The translations under genes and the position numbers were made by a program. Source: an uncultured Rickettsiales bacterium (GTDB taxonomy: Bacteria > Pseudomonadota > Alphaproteobacteria > Rickettsiales > UBA1997). Taken from it: a DNA stretch of 16,633 nucleotides. The stretch lies in NCBI GenBank assembly GCA_951800555.1, contig CATOJU010000008.1, positions 1-16,633 of the forward strand, written 5' to 3'. This document shows, piece after piece, positions 6,658-14,120 of this stretch; position 1 is the stretch's first letter; every line of letters starts with the position of its first letter. A model generated the notes under the pieces. It worked only from the letters and a program-made list of their open reading frames with translations, ran no database searches and had not been told where the DNA came from.

Positions 6658-7089
6658 CTATTTTAAATATTTAAATTTTTCAGCTTCTTTAGAAGTTTTA
6701 TCAACTTCAATTTTAAAGTCAACATCTATTTCATCTTTTCCCATAATTAATTTTATTAAATCAGTTGACTTCGCAATTTTTTTTTCAACTAAAATTTCTT
6801 TAGTAATTGTTTCCATAGGATTTAAAGTTCCACTTGCAAATAAATCTAATAAAATATCAGTAGTTAAAACTCTATAATTTGTTTTAAATACACTATTATT
6901 AAATCCTCTTTTTGGTATTCTCATATACATTGGTGTTTGTCCACCTTCGTAACCTTTAATTGCAACACCACTTCTAGCCTTTTGACCTTTTACACCTCTA
7001 CCAGAAGTTTTTCCTTTACCAGAACCAATACCTCGTCCTAATCTTTTTTTGCCTTTGTTTGCAATTCTTGATAATTCATTTAACTTCAT
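6658..7089 (-). CDS. rplO: 50S ribosomal protein L15
   Basis: L15 is a late-assembly large-subunit protein. The 143 residues show the glycine- and basic-rich extension KKRLGRGIGSGKGKTSGRG, KGQKARSG, then GYEGGQTPMYMRIPKRGFNN. The C-terminal globular part is more divergent, with VEKKIAKSTDLIKLIMG instead of the typical GA-rich region. The length matches the family (about 144). It lies 9 bases after rpmD with AGGTAA before the start, and secY follows 7 bases later. Confidence 0.95.
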   Translation of the reverse strand: MKLNELSRIANKGKKRLGRGIGSGKGKTSGRGVKGQKARSGVAIKGYEGGQTPMYMRIPKRGFNNSVFKTNYRVLTTDILLDLFASGTLNPMETITKEILVEKKIAKSTDLIKLIMGKDEIDVDFKIEVDKTSKEAEKFKYLK

Positions 7090-7098
7090 TATAATTAC

Positions 7099-7305
7099 CT
7101 ATTTTAAGTTAACTTTAATCAAATGAGAAACTTTAACAAGCATTCCATAAATTGATTTAGTACATTTGAATTCTGCTTTTGAACCAATTCCTTTAAGACC
7201 TAATCCTTTTATAGTTTCTTGTTGTCTTTTTGTTGTAGCAATAGTACTACCAACTTGCTCAACAATTATGTCTCTGTTTTCTAATTCATCAAATTTCATC
7301 AACAT
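7099..7305 (-). CDS. rpmD: 50S ribosomal protein L30
   Basis: L30 is a small large-subunit protein with one ferredoxin-like fold. The 68-residue protein aligns from VEQVGSTIATTKRQQ through TIKGLGLKGIG to MLVKVSHLIKV, matching the ITQTRSAIGR, LLGLGLRRIG and MINAVSFMVKV segments of E. coli L30. The N-terminus is about nine residues longer than the typical 59-60. The first ATG (7305) has GAGGA at a good distance, so I chose it over the second ATG at 7299. It sits between rpsE and rplO as expected. Confidence 0.92.
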   Translation of the reverse strand: MLMKFDELENRDIIVEQVGSTIATTKRQQETIKGLGLKGIGSKAEFKCTKSIYGMLVKVSHLIKVNLK

Positions 7306-7307
7306 AA

Positions 7308-7904
7308 TTATTCCTCACTATTATTTACTACTTTTTCTTTTTTGCTCTCAGCATTAGATTCATCTTTAATTTCCAAAGTATTATTTAAAATAACATTTCT
7401 TCTTTTTATGATTTCACTAACGTGTTTATCTCTTCTATCAGCAACATTTTTTGGAGAATTCATTGCTTTTAAAGCTTCAAAAGTTGCCAAAATCATATTA
7501 TATGGATTATTAGTCCCTAATGATTTTGAAACTATATCTTGAATTCCTAAACATTCAAAAACAGCACGCATAGGACCACCAGATATAATACCTGTACCAG
7601 CAGGTGCTGGTCTTAAAACTACATGTCCACAACCGTATTTACCTTCACAATCGTGGTGTATTGTTCTAGCTTCCTTTAATGGTACTTTAATCATTGCTTT
7701 TTTAGCACTTTCTAATGCTTTATTTCTAGCATCAGTTATTTCTCTTGCTTTACCTGTTCCATAGCCTACTCTTCCTTTGCCGTCACCTACTACAACCAAT
7801 GCAGCAAATGATAACTTCTTTCCTCCAGTAATGGTCTTTGAAACTTTATTTATGCAAATCAATTTTTCAATCAGATTTACTATTTCTTTATTATTTTTAT
7901 ACAT
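7308..7904 (-). CDS. rpsE: 30S ribosomal protein S5
   Basis: S5 supports decoding fidelity and helicase activity at the mRNA entry. The double-stranded RNA-binding part shows LICINKVSKTITGGKKLSFAALVVVGD and KGRVGYGTGKARE; the C-terminal domain shows RPAPAGTGIISGGPMRAVFE and NNPYNMILATFEALK. I chose the ATG at 7904 (198 residues); a TTG one codon upstream is possible. The N-terminus before the RNA-binding domain is short compared with other alphaproteobacteria, and there is a Lys- and Glu-rich tail after RDKHVSEIIKRRN. The IHHDCEGKYGCGH stretch (about 88-100) has two Cys beside three His, which is not usual in S5. Confidence 0.95.
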   Translation of the reverse strand: MYKNNKEIVNLIEKLICINKVSKTITGGKKLSFAALVVVGDGKGRVGYGTGKAREITDARNKALESAKKAMIKVPLKEARTIHHDCEGKYGCGHVVLRPAPAGTGIISGGPMRAVFECLGIQDIVSKSLGTNNPYNMILATFEALKAMNSPKNVADRRDKHVSEIIKRRNVILNNTLEIKDESNAESKKEKVVNNSEE

Positions 7905-7927
7905 CAATATCTACCATTTATTTTATA

Positions 7928-8284
7928 TTAAAAATCTAAACCGTTTTCCCTAGCTGCATCAGCTAATGCTTTTACTCTTCCTATATATAAATATGGGCCT
8001 TTATTGAAGGTAATTTGAACTATATTTTGTTCTTTAGCTCTTTCAGCTATACCTTTACCAACAATTGATGCAATCTCTATACCAGTTTTTCCAGTTATAG
8101 AATCAATAATATCTTTACTTTTTGATGAAAAAGATATCAAAACTTTACCATTTACATCAACTATTTGAGCATAAATGTTTTTATTGCTTTTATAAACACT
8201 TAAAATAGGTCTCTTGCTTTTATTATTAGCTTTTACCCTATAAGCATTCCTTTTTCTTCTTCTTTCTAATAATTCTACTTTCAT
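7928..8284 (-). CDS. rplR: 50S ribosomal protein L18
   Basis: L18 binds 5S rRNA together with L5 and L25. The 118-residue protein shows the basic start LLERRRKRNAYRVK, RPILSVYKSNKNIYAQIVD (26-44), IASIVGKGIAERAKEQNI and the diagnostic C-terminus FNKGPYLYIGRVKALADAARENGLDF region (Asp, Ala, Arg, Glu, Gly at the end). The length fits the family (about 117). The start has AGGTAGGGAT upstream in the 8-base gap after rplF. rpsE follows after about 23 bases. Confidence 0.95.
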   Translation of the reverse strand: MKVELLERRRKRNAYRVKANNKSKRPILSVYKSNKNIYAQIVDVNGKVLISFSSKSKDIIDSITGKTGIEIASIVGKGIAERAKEQNIVQITFNKGPYLYIGRVKALADAARENGLDF

Positions 8285-8292
8285 ATCCCTAC

Positions 8293-8829
8293 CTATTTCT
8301 TTTTACCTTCTTTTCTCAAGATTTCTTGTCCTTGATACTTAATTCCTTTACCTTTATATGGTTCAGGTTTTCTCAAAGAAATAATTCTTGAAGCCAAGGT
8401 TCCAATAATTTCTTTATCATCGCCTTCTATATGAATTAAGTTAGGTTTATCAGGTGTTATTTTTACACCTTCTGGAATTTTAATAGCTATATCGTGGCTG
8501 TAACCTAAAGTTAAAATTAAATAATCTTTAACTACAGCAGATTTGTAACCAACCCCATTATATTCTAGTGTAATTTTAAAACCTTCTGCTAAACCTTTTA
8601 CTATATTATGTAAATTACTTCTATGAAGTCCTGAAAATTTCACGCTTTCAGGATCATTTTCTATTTCTTTTACAATTAATTCTTTATTTTCAAAAACAAC
8701 TTTAACCTTATTTCCAAAGTCATAAGTTTTTTCTTTATTACCCTTTTTTAGAGTTACAACTGAACCAGTTATATCAACTTTTATATCATCTGCAACTTTA
8801 ATCGGCAATTTTCCTATTCTACTAGTCAT
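8293..8829 (-). CDS. rplF: 50S ribosomal protein L6
   Basis: L6 is near the factor-binding site of the large subunit. Its two repeated domains are visible in the 178 residues: SRIGKLPIKVADDIKVDI at the start, LHNIVKGLAEGFKITLEYNG and VGYKS in the middle, and the conserved ending RKPEPYKGKGIKYQGQEILRKEGKKK in which the PEPYKGKG motif contacts 23S rRNA. The length matches E. coli L6 (177). TGGAGAA provides the ribosome-binding site 10 bases after rpsH. It precedes rplR. Confidence 0.96.
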   Translation of the reverse strand: MTSRIGKLPIKVADDIKVDITGSVVTLKKGNKEKTYDFGNKVKVVFENKELIVKEIENDPESVKFSGLHRSNLHNIVKGLAEGFKITLEYNGVGYKSAVVKDYLILTLGYSHDIAIKIPEGVKITPDKPNLIHIEGDDKEIIGTLASRIISLRKPEPYKGKGIKYQGQEILRKEGKKK

Positions 8830-8839
8830 AATTCTCCAA

Positions 8840-9232
8840 TTAAAATATTTTTAATAACAATTCGCCACCAACATTCAAATGTTTAGCATCATAATCAGTT
8901 ATAATCCCTTTTGGAGTAGATAAAATAACAACTCCCAAACCATTATAAACAACAGGAATATCTTCTACTTTAGAATAAACTCTTCTACCAGGTTTAGAAA
9001 TTACTTCAATGTCTTTTATAACAGGTTGTAAACCATTGTAGGCCAATGAAATTTCAATAATATCAAAACTTCCATTATCTTCAACTTCAAAATCCCTTAT
9101 AAAGCCATCTTTTTTTAAAATCTCCAAAATACCAAGTTTCAATTTAGAACTAGGTGTAATAACTTTCTCTTTTCTAGCCATTTGTCCGTTTTTGAGACAA
9201 GTAACTAATTGAGACACTGCGTGATTCATCAT
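8840..9232 (-). CDS. rpsH: 30S ribosomal protein S8
   Basis: S8 binds the central domain of 16S rRNA and in E. coli represses the spc operon by binding the rplE region. I chose the ATG at 9232, giving 130 residues that begin MMNHAVSQLVTCLKNGQMA, aligned with the standard TDPIADMLTRIRNGQMA. The open frame extends to 9307 but that part overlaps rpsN and has no S8 similarity. Conserved parts include PSSKLKLGILEILKKDGFI and the C-terminal GLGVVILSTPKGIITDYDAK and GGELLLKIF. The N-terminus is more divergent than usual, lacking the DP of TDPIAD. Five bases separate it from the rpsN stop. Confidence 0.95.
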   Translation of the reverse strand: MMNHAVSQLVTCLKNGQMARKEKVITPSSKLKLGILEILKKDGFIRDFEVEDNGSFDIIEISLAYNGLQPVIKDIEVISKPGRRVYSKVEDIPVVYNGLGVVILSTPKGIITDYDAKHLNVGGELLLKIF

Positions 9233-9237
9233 ATTTT

Positions 9238-9543
9238 TTACCAACTTGATTTTTTTAAGCCCGGAATTTTTCCCCAAGATGCTAACTCTCTTATCATAAC
9301 CCTGCATATTCCTAAATGTCTATGATAAGCTCTTGGTCTTCCTGTTAAAGCACATCTATTTCTATATCTTACCTTTGAAGAATTTCTTGGAAGTTCTGAC
9401 AATTTAATCATAGCTTTTACTCTTTCTTCAGCAGGTAAATTAACATCTTCTGATGTCTTCTTTAATTCAGCTCTTTTTGAAGCATATTGCTCAATTTTTG
9501 CTTTTCTCTTTTTATTTTTATCTATTGCACTTACTTTTGCCAT
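9238..9543 (-). CDS. rpsN: 30S ribosomal protein S14, zinc-free type
   Basis: S14 is a late-binding protein of the small-subunit head. The 101 residues carry the family ending RYRNRCALTGRPRAYHRHLG, ICRVMIRELASWGKIPGLKKSSW. The length and the lack of a CxxC pair show the long, zinc-independent form typical of proteobacteria; the cysteines at about 72 and 83 are not arranged as a zinc site. Unlike the shorter type-Z protein, it needs no metal. It lies between rplE and rpsH. Confidence 0.96.
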   Translation of the reverse strand: MAKVSAIDKNKKRKAKIEQYASKRAELKKTSEDVNLPAEERVKAMIKLSELPRNSSKVRYRNRCALTGRPRAYHRHLGICRVMIRELASWGKIPGLKKSSW

Positions 9544-9555
9544 ATTCTTTCTCTC

Positions 9556-10092
9556 TTATTTTAAAGGAAATTTCATTTCTAATAATAATGCTTTACATTC
9601 ATCTACTGTTTTAGCATTACTTACTACATTAATATTCATACCTAAAATTTTATACGCTTTATCTAGGTCTACTTCTGGAAAAATAGTATGCTCTTTGATA
9701 CCGAAACTATAATGTCCACTTTGATTAAAATTTTTACTAGATAAACCTCTAAAGTCTTTTATTCTTGGTAAAGCTATATAAATGAGTTTATCAAGAAAAT
9801 TATACATTCTTTCACCTCTCAATGTAACTCTACAAGCTATTGGACTTCCTTCTCTTAATTTAAAGCTTGCTACAGATTTTCTAGCATTTACTAATACGGC
9901 TTTTTGTCCTGCTATATTAGATAATTGTTCAACTACATATTTTAAAAAATTGTTATCAGCATCAGCAGTTTTGAAAGCTATATTTAATGTAACTTTTTCC
10001 AATTTAGGAATTTCAAGTTCATTTTTATAGCCAAACTTTTCTTTTAAATTCTTTTTGATAACTGTTTGATATAGTTCTTTTAAATGAGACAT
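9556..10092 (-). CDS. rplE: 50S ribosomal protein L5
   Basis: L5 binds 5S rRNA in the central protuberance and contacts P-site tRNA. The 178 residues show the motifs VTLNIAFKTADADN, IAGQKAVLVNARKSVASFKLREG, CRVTLRGERMYNFLDKLI and DFRGLSSKNFNQSGHYSFGIKEHTIFPEV, all at the expected positions. The length matches the family (179). One base separates it from rplX and the ribosome-binding site GGTAA lies in the end of rplX. rpsN follows 12 bases later. Confidence 0.97.
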   Translation of the reverse strand: MSHLKELYQTVIKKNLKEKFGYKNELEIPKLEKVTLNIAFKTADADNNFLKYVVEQLSNIAGQKAVLVNARKSVASFKLREGSPIACRVTLRGERMYNFLDKLIYIALPRIKDFRGLSSKNFNQSGHYSFGIKEHTIFPEVDLDKAYKILGMNINVVSNAKTVDECKALLLEMKFPLK

Positions 10093-10093
10093 A

Positions 10094-10402
10094 TTAGTTA
10101 CCTACCTTATTTCCAGTTTTTTTAAAAATTCTAATTTTCTTTCCATCTTCAATTTTAAATCCAACTTTTGCTGGTTTTCCATCTTCCATTAAAGAAACAT
10201 TAGAAACATCAATTGGTTTTTCAACATTTATTATTTGACCTGGGGTATTCATTGTAGGTTTTTTATGTTTTTTAGCAATATTAATACCAGCAACGACAAC
10301 TTTATTATCCTTTGGATTCACAGATAGCACTTCACCTGTTTTATTTTTATCTTTACCAGTCAATACAATTACTTTATCACCTTTTTTAATTTTATTTGCC
10401 AT
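10094..10402 (-). CDS. rplX: 50S ribosomal protein L24
   Basis: L24 is an assembly initiator for the large subunit, at the tunnel exit. The 102 residues begin with a KOW motif, KIKKGDKVIVLTGKDKNKTGEV (4-25), followed by VVVAGINIAKKHKKP and ending KIRIFKKTG. The length matches E. coli L24 (104). The start codon overlaps the rplN stop by one base (TAATG), and GGAGGT lies at a good distance within the end of rplN. rplE follows after one base. Confidence 0.96.
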   Translation of the reverse strand: MANKIKKGDKVIVLTGKDKNKTGEVLSVNPKDNKVVVAGINIAKKHKKPTMNTPGQIINVEKPIDVSNVSLMEDGKPAKVGFKIEDGKKIRIFKKTGNKVGN

Positions 10403-10770
10403 TATAATACCTCCGGTGCTAACGATAATATTTTTGTAAAATTGCCATTTCTTAATTCTCTGGCTACTGGCCCGAAAACCCTAGTTCCTACTGGAGTTCC
10501 ATCTTTATTTACCAACACAATAGCATTGTCATCAAATCTGATAGTGCTTCCGTCTTGTCTTTGTATTTCTTTTTTAGTTCTTACAATAACACCTCTAGCA
10601 ACATCACCTTTTTTGACTTTACCACCAGGAATAGCACTTGTTATAGAAACTACAACTACATCAGCTATACCTGTAATCATATGGTTTGAACCGCCAAGTA
10701 CCTTAATACATCTTGCTGATTTAGCCCCAGAATTATCTGCAATAGCTAAACTCGTTTCCATTTGTATCAT
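10402..10770 (-). CDS. rplN: 50S ribosomal protein L14
   Basis: L14 is a conserved interface protein that also binds the silencing factor RsfS. The 122 residues show MIQMETSLAIADNSGAKSA at the start, CIKVLGG (21-27), GVIVRTKKEIQRQDGSTIRFDDNA and RVFGPVARELR, all diagnostic. The length matches the family (about 122-123). The ATG directly abuts the rpsQ stop (no spacing), and GGAGGGTGAA lies in the end of rpsQ. It begins the spc part of the merged operon. Confidence 0.97.
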   Translation of the reverse strand: MIQMETSLAIADNSGAKSARCIKVLGGSNHMITGIADVVVVSITSAIPGGKVKKGDVARGVIVRTKKEIQRQDGSTIRFDDNAIVLVNKDGTPVGTRVFGPVARELRNGNFTKILSLAPEVL

Positions 10771-11010
10771 TTATTCACCCTCCTTATTAACAACAATCCA
10801 AGTTTTTCTTTTGGAAATTGGTCTTGAAGATTTAATAAAAACTTCATCACCAACTTTTACTGAATTATTTTCATCATGTATCATATATTTTTTAGATACT
10901 TTAATATATTTTTTGTAAACAGGGTGTTGTTTTAAGTAAGAAGATTCACCAACTATGGTTTTATCCCCAGCTTTCTTTATTATTTTAACTTTTATACTAT
11001 TTTGAGCCAT
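10771..11010 (-). CDS. rpsQ: 30S ribosomal protein S17
   Basis: S17 is a primary 16S rRNA binder with an OB fold. The 79 residues match at VKIIKKAGDKTIVGESSYLKQHPVYKKYIKVSKKYMIHDENN and GDEVFIKSSRPISKRKTWIVV; the last strand equals the EIRECRPLSKTKSWTLV motif of E. coli S17 (84 residues). The start overlaps the rpmC stop by one base (TAATG). It closes the S10 part of the operon. Confidence 0.95.
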   Translation of the reverse strand: MAQNSIKVKIIKKAGDKTIVGESSYLKQHPVYKKYIKVSKKYMIHDENNSVKVGDEVFIKSSRPISKRKTWIVVNKEGE

Positions 11011-11180
11011 TACTTATCCTGTTTATTTAATTTAGTAAATAATCTAGCTATAACTTTTCTTGTTTTTTTAAAAATTGAAGTATCTTTTACTTCTCCACTA
11101 GATTTTTTAATTCTTAAAGAAAGTAGCTTTTTCTTTGAATCTAAAATTTCATTTTTAATATTTTTTTCTTCTTCGTTCAT
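11010..11180 (-). CDS. rpmC: 50S ribosomal protein L29 (short gene)
   Basis: This 56-residue protein lies in the space between rplP and rpsQ, exactly where rpmC is expected. It begins MNEEEKNIKNEI and has the leucine and arginine pattern of L29: KKLLSLRIKKSSGEVKD matches the LNLRFQKATGQLENT part, and FKKTRKVIARLFTKLN matches the IRRVRRDIARVKTVLNE part. L29 sits at the exit tunnel and helps dock signal recognition particle and trigger factor. GGGAG lies 6 bases before the ATG and rplP ends 15 bases upstream. The stop overlaps the rpsQ start by one base. It is slightly shorter than usual (about 63). Confidence 0.93.
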   Translation of the reverse strand: MNEEEKNIKNEILDSKKKLLSLRIKKSSGEVKDTSIFKKTRKVIARLFTKLNKQDK

Positions 11181-11195
11181 TATTTACTCCCTTCT

Positions 11196-11621
11196 TTAAT
11201 CTTTAATATCAACAAGTTCAACAAATTTAGTCTGAAATGGAATTTTAGTTCCTGCTTTTCTCAATGCTTCAGCAGCAACCTCTTTTGAAACTCCATCTAA
11301 TTCAAACAATATTAAACCTGGTCTTACTTGACACATCCAATAGTCAACGGAACCTTTTCCGCCTCCCATTCTCACACCTAGAGCTTTACTTGTAACAGGA
11401 ATATGCGGGAATACTCTTATCCACAATTTTCCAGTTCTTTTCATAGTTCTAGTTATACATCTTCGCGCTGCCTCTATCTGATTAGATTTAAGCCTACCAG
11501 CATTTAGAGCTTTCAAAGCATAACTTCCAAAGCTTATTGTTGAGCCAGAATTAGCAACGCCACATATTCTTTTTCCACCTTTCTGAAAACTTCTATACTT
11601 TGTCTTTTTAGGCAATAACAT
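11196..11621 (-). CDS. rplP: 50S ribosomal protein L16
   Basis: L16 organises the A-site tRNA region of the large subunit. The 141 residues show MLLPKKTKYRSFQKG, FGSYALKALNAGRLKSNQIEAARRCITR, the WIRVFPHIPVTSKALGVRMGGGKG segment and YWMCQVRPGLILFELDGV. The arginine of GVRMGGGKG corresponds to the loop arginine hydroxylated in E. coli L16 (Arg81). The length matches the family (about 136-139). The start uses an AGGTTT ribosome-binding site, and unlike in most genomes the gene is not adjacent to rpsC: a 92-base gap precedes it. Confidence 0.97.
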   Translation of the reverse strand: MLLPKKTKYRSFQKGGKRICGVANSGSTISFGSYALKALNAGRLKSNQIEAARRCITRTMKRTGKLWIRVFPHIPVTSKALGVRMGGGKGSVDYWMCQVRPGLILFELDGVSKEVAAEALRKAGTKIPFQTKFVELVDIKD

Positions 11622-11663
11622 TTTTCTAAACCTTTTTTAAACTTTTAAATAATATATATTATA

Positions 11664-11692
11664 AGTATTAATTTTTAAATAATTAAAGTCAA
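11664..11692 (-). promoter_or_regulatory. Possible internal promoter between rpsC and rplP
   Basis: In the 92-base gap the minus strand reads TTGACT (11687-11692), then 17 bases, then AATACT (11664-11669). The -35 matches five of six positions but the -10 only four. A TATAAT with a longer spacer (23 bases) begins just downstream and is an alternative -10. The gap itself is unusual in an operon with near-zero spacing elsewhere, which supports a regulatory role. Confidence 0.4.
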
Positions 11693-11713
11693 TATTTATT
11701 TATATAGACCAAA

Positions 11714-12331
11714 TTATTTTTTATAAATCCAAACTTTAATACCTATAATACCATAACTACACAAAGCTTCAACATGTGCATAATCAACATTTGCTCTTAA
11801 TGTGTGTAATGGAATTGAACCTTCTTTATAAGTTTCAGATCTTGCTATATCAACACCATTTAATCTTCCAGATGCTGTAATTTTTACACCCAAAGCGCCA
11901 TATTTCATAACATTTTGTAAAGCTTTTTTAACTGCTCTCTTGAAAACTACCCTGTTTTCAATTTGTTTTGCAATTCCCTGTCCTACCAATTCTGCATCCA
12001 AATCTGGCTTTTCTACTTCAACTATTTTTATAGAAACATCTTTTTCGCCAAGTTCTTTTTGAATATAGGTTCTAATTTTTTCAATATCAGCACCTTTTTT
12101 ACCAATAATTACACCTGGTTTAGAAGTTTTTATAAGAACATTAACATGCTCTCCAGTTCTTTCTACAACAACCCTTGCTATAGAACAGTTTTTAAAATTT
12201 TTTACAATATAATTTTGTATTTGTAAATCTTTGATGAAATTTTCTCTATAGTTATTATCATCATACCAAACAGAAGACCAGTTATTATTTAAATTTATTC
12301 TGAATCCTACTGGATTAACTTTCTGTCCCAT
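11714..12331 (-). CDS. rpsC: 30S ribosomal protein S3
   Basis: S3 forms part of the mRNA entry tunnel. Its 205 residues start MGQKVNPVGFRINLNNNW and contain a type-II KH domain with the GKKG loop (VIIGKKGADIEKIR, about 75-88), the VAELVGQGIAKQIENRVVFKRA-like block and GVKITASGRLNGVDIARSE. The family is usually 210-235 residues, so the variable C-terminal tail is almost absent here, ending at IIGIKVWIYKK. The start lies one base after the rplV stop with GGAGGAG inside the end of rplV. Confidence 0.96.
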   Translation of the reverse strand: MGQKVNPVGFRINLNNNWSSVWYDDNNYRENFIKDLQIQNYIVKNFKNCSIARVVVERTGEHVNVLIKTSKPGVIIGKKGADIEKIRTYIQKELGEKDVSIKIVEVEKPDLDAELVGQGIAKQIENRVVFKRAVKKALQNVMKYGALGVKITASGRLNGVDIARSETYKEGSIPLHTLRANVDYAHVEALCSYGIIGIKVWIYKK

Positions 12332-12332
12332 A

Positions 12333-12683
12333 TTACTCCTCCACTTCTGTTAAAATGATTCTAAGATTACAAAATGGTTTAAGAATTCTATTTCCTCTTC
12401 CTTTTGCTCTTGCTCTAAACCTTTTCATTACAAAGGCTTTGCCAGAATCAATTCTATGTATAATTAACTTATCTATATCCATACCGTGATTATTTTCGGC
12501 ATTCATCATAGCTGATTTTAATAAATCTCTAACAGCTTTTGCTGATTTCAAATTACAAAAATCCAATTGCATCATAGCTTTTTCAACTGGAAGCCCTGCG
12601 ATAGCCCTTGTAATTTTACTTAACTTAATAGGGCTAACTCGTAAACTTTTCAAATAAGCTTGTGCAAATTTTTTTTCACTCAT
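12333..12683 (-). CDS. rplV: 50S ribosomal protein L22
   Basis: L22 lines the exit tunnel with its long beta-hairpin. From the ATG at 12683 the protein has 116 residues beginning MSEKKFAQAYLKSLRVSPIK. Conserved parts are KITRAIAGLPVEKAMMQLDF, VRDLLKSAMMNAENNHGMD and the hairpin MKRFRARAKGRGNRILKP. I prefer this ATG, with AGGTGA 7 bases before it, over the GTG at 12692 that would sit within that ribosome-binding site. It overlaps neither neighbour: rpsS ends 15 bases upstream and rpsC begins one base after its stop. Confidence 0.95.
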   Translation of the reverse strand: MSEKKFAQAYLKSLRVSPIKLSKITRAIAGLPVEKAMMQLDFCNLKSAKAVRDLLKSAMMNAENNHGMDIDKLIIHRIDSGKAFVMKRFRARAKGRGNRILKPFCNLRIILTEVEE

Positions 12684-12698
12684 ATATTTCACCTATTA

Positions 12699-12983
12699 TT
12701 ATTTCTTCTTTGTATCTGCTTTTTTGTTTCCAGCGTGGCCATGGAAAGTTCTTGTAGGTGAAAATTCACCAAATTTATGTCCTACCATATCTTCACTAAC
12801 TAAAACTGAAACAAATTTTTTACCATTATAAACTGCAAAAGTCAAACCTACAAATTGTGGTAAAATTGTTGACCTTCTTGACCAAGTTTTTATTATTGGT
12901 TTTTTTGGGTCTTCACTTGCTACTTTTGCTTTTTTAATTAAATATCCATCAACAAATGGAATTTTCCAAGCTGATCGTGTCAT
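12699..12983 (-). CDS. rpsS: 30S ribosomal protein S19
   Basis: S19 sits at the top of the small-subunit head and bridges to the large subunit. The 94 residues match the family from MTRSAWKIPFVDGYLIKK through IKTWSRRSTILPQFVGLTFAVYNGKKFVSVLVSEDMVGHKFGEFSPTRTFHGHAG region. The length matches E. coli S19 (92). The start has AGAGGTAGAGT upstream, 10 bases after the rplB stop. Confidence 0.97.
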   Translation of the reverse strand: MTRSAWKIPFVDGYLIKKAKVASEDPKKPIIKTWSRRSTILPQFVGLTFAVYNGKKFVSVLVSEDMVGHKFGEFSPTRTFHGHAGNKKADTKKK

Positions 12984-12993
12984 ACTCTACCTC

Positions 12994-13818
12994 TTATTTT
13001 TTATGTCGACTTTTAACAATAAATTTATTAGTTGGATTACTCTTCTTTCGAGTTCTTCCACCTTTAGCACATACACCAGTTGGAGAAGTTGGAATTCTTC
13101 CACCTCTTGTTCTACCACCATGTGGGTGATCTACTGGGTTCATTGATTCACCTCTAACACTAGGTCTTTTACCAAGCCATCTATTTCTTCCGGCTTTACC
13201 AAGCTTCTGGTTTTTTTTATCTTGATTACTTACAGTTCCTAAAGTAGCTAAACATTCCAATGGGAACATTCTTGTTTCACCTGATTGTAATCTAACTATT
13301 GCATAACCATTATCTTTACCAGCTAATTGTGCAAACATACCAGCACTTCTAACTATTCTAGCACCAGCACCTGGTTTAGTTTCTATATTATGTATTAATG
13401 AACCTATTGGCATAACTGCTAATGGCATTGCATTTCCTGGTTTTACATCAAGTAATTTTTTAGAAGAAATAACTTTATCACCAACTTTTAAACCTTCTGG
13501 GCAAATTATATAAGAAAAAATACCATCTTCATATTTAATCAAAGCAATAAATGCTGATCTATTTGGATCATATTCTATTCTTTCAACGGTTGCTGGAATA
13601 TCAAATTTATTTCTTTTAAAATCAATAATTCTATAAGCTTGTTTATGTCCGCCACCTCTTCTTCTTACAGTAATCTGTCCCATATTATTTCTACCAGCTT
13701 TACTATTCTTTGAAATAGTTAACATTTTTAAAGGACTACCTTTCCATAATCCTTCTCTTTTTATTAATTTTAAGCCCCTAGTAGAAGAATTAATAGGTTT
13801 ATACTCTTTTATAGCCAT
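12994..13818 (-). CDS. rplB: 50S ribosomal protein L2
   Basis: L2 is an early assembly protein required for subunit joining and peptidyl transfer. The 274 residues include GRNNMGQITVRRRGGGHKQAYRIIDFKRN (42-70), VERIEYDPNRSAFIALIKY, AGMFAQLAGKDNGYAIVRLQSGETR and NPVDHPHGG (227-235), in which His231 corresponds to His229 of E. coli, a residue implicated in peptidyl transfer. The typical length is 273-278. The start lies two bases after the rplW stop codon. It shows no truncation or unusual feature. Confidence 0.98.
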   Translation of the reverse strand: MAIKEYKPINSSTRGLKLIKREGLWKGSPLKMLTISKNSKAGRNNMGQITVRRRGGGHKQAYRIIDFKRNKFDIPATVERIEYDPNRSAFIALIKYEDGIFSYIICPEGLKVGDKVISSKKLLDVKPGNAMPLAVMPIGSLIHNIETKPGAGARIVRSAGMFAQLAGKDNGYAIVRLQSGETRMFPLECLATLGTVSNQDKKNQKLGKAGRNRWLGKRPSVRGESMNPVDHPHGGRTRGGRIPTSPTGVCAKGGRTRKKSNPTNKFIVKSRHKK

Positions 13819-13820
13819 AT

Positions 13821-14120
13821 CTATTTACCCTCTAATTTTGCAAAATTAATTTCTTGTCCCTTTTTAAGACTAACAATGGCCTTTTTAGTAGATTTTCTTC
13901 TACCAATAGTTCCTTTATACTTTTTTCTTTTACCATCGTTATTAATTATATTAACTTTTTCAACTGCAACTTCGAAAATAGTTTCTATTGAAGATTTTAT
14001 ATCTTCTTTACCAGCCGTATTTAAAACGATAAAACTATATTTACCATTAGCTGATTGAGCACTTGTTTTTTCAGTTGTTATTGGAGAAACTAATATATCA
14101 TAAAATTTACCTAAACTCAT
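13821..14120 (-). CDS. rplW: 50S ribosomal protein L23
   Basis: L23 sits at the tunnel exit and is the docking site for trigger factor and signal recognition particle. The 99 residues show YDILVSPITTEKTSAQSANGKYSFIVL (8-34), DIKSSIETIFEVAVEKVNIIN and GTIGRRKSTKKAIVSLKKGQEINF. The length matches the family (about 97-100). The start overlaps the rplD stop by one base (TAATG), which points to coupled translation. Confidence 0.96.
   Translation of the reverse strand: MSLGKFYDILVSPITTEKTSAQSANGKYSFIVLNTAGKEDIKSSIETIFEVAVEKVNIINNDGKRKKYKGTIGRRKSTKKAIVSLKKGQEINFAKLEGK

Noticed and set aside
9233..9307. Longer N-terminus for S8
   Set aside because: The extra 25 codons overlap the end of rpsN and have no S8 similarity; the ATG at 9232 gives the standard length.
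10442..10918. 158-codon plus-strand open frame across rplN and rpsQ
   Set aside because: It lies entirely antisense to two certain ribosomal genes, has no ribosome-binding site and looks like the complement of their codons.
12684..12692. GTG start for rplV
   Set aside because: It falls within the AGGTGA ribosome-binding site of the ATG at 12683.
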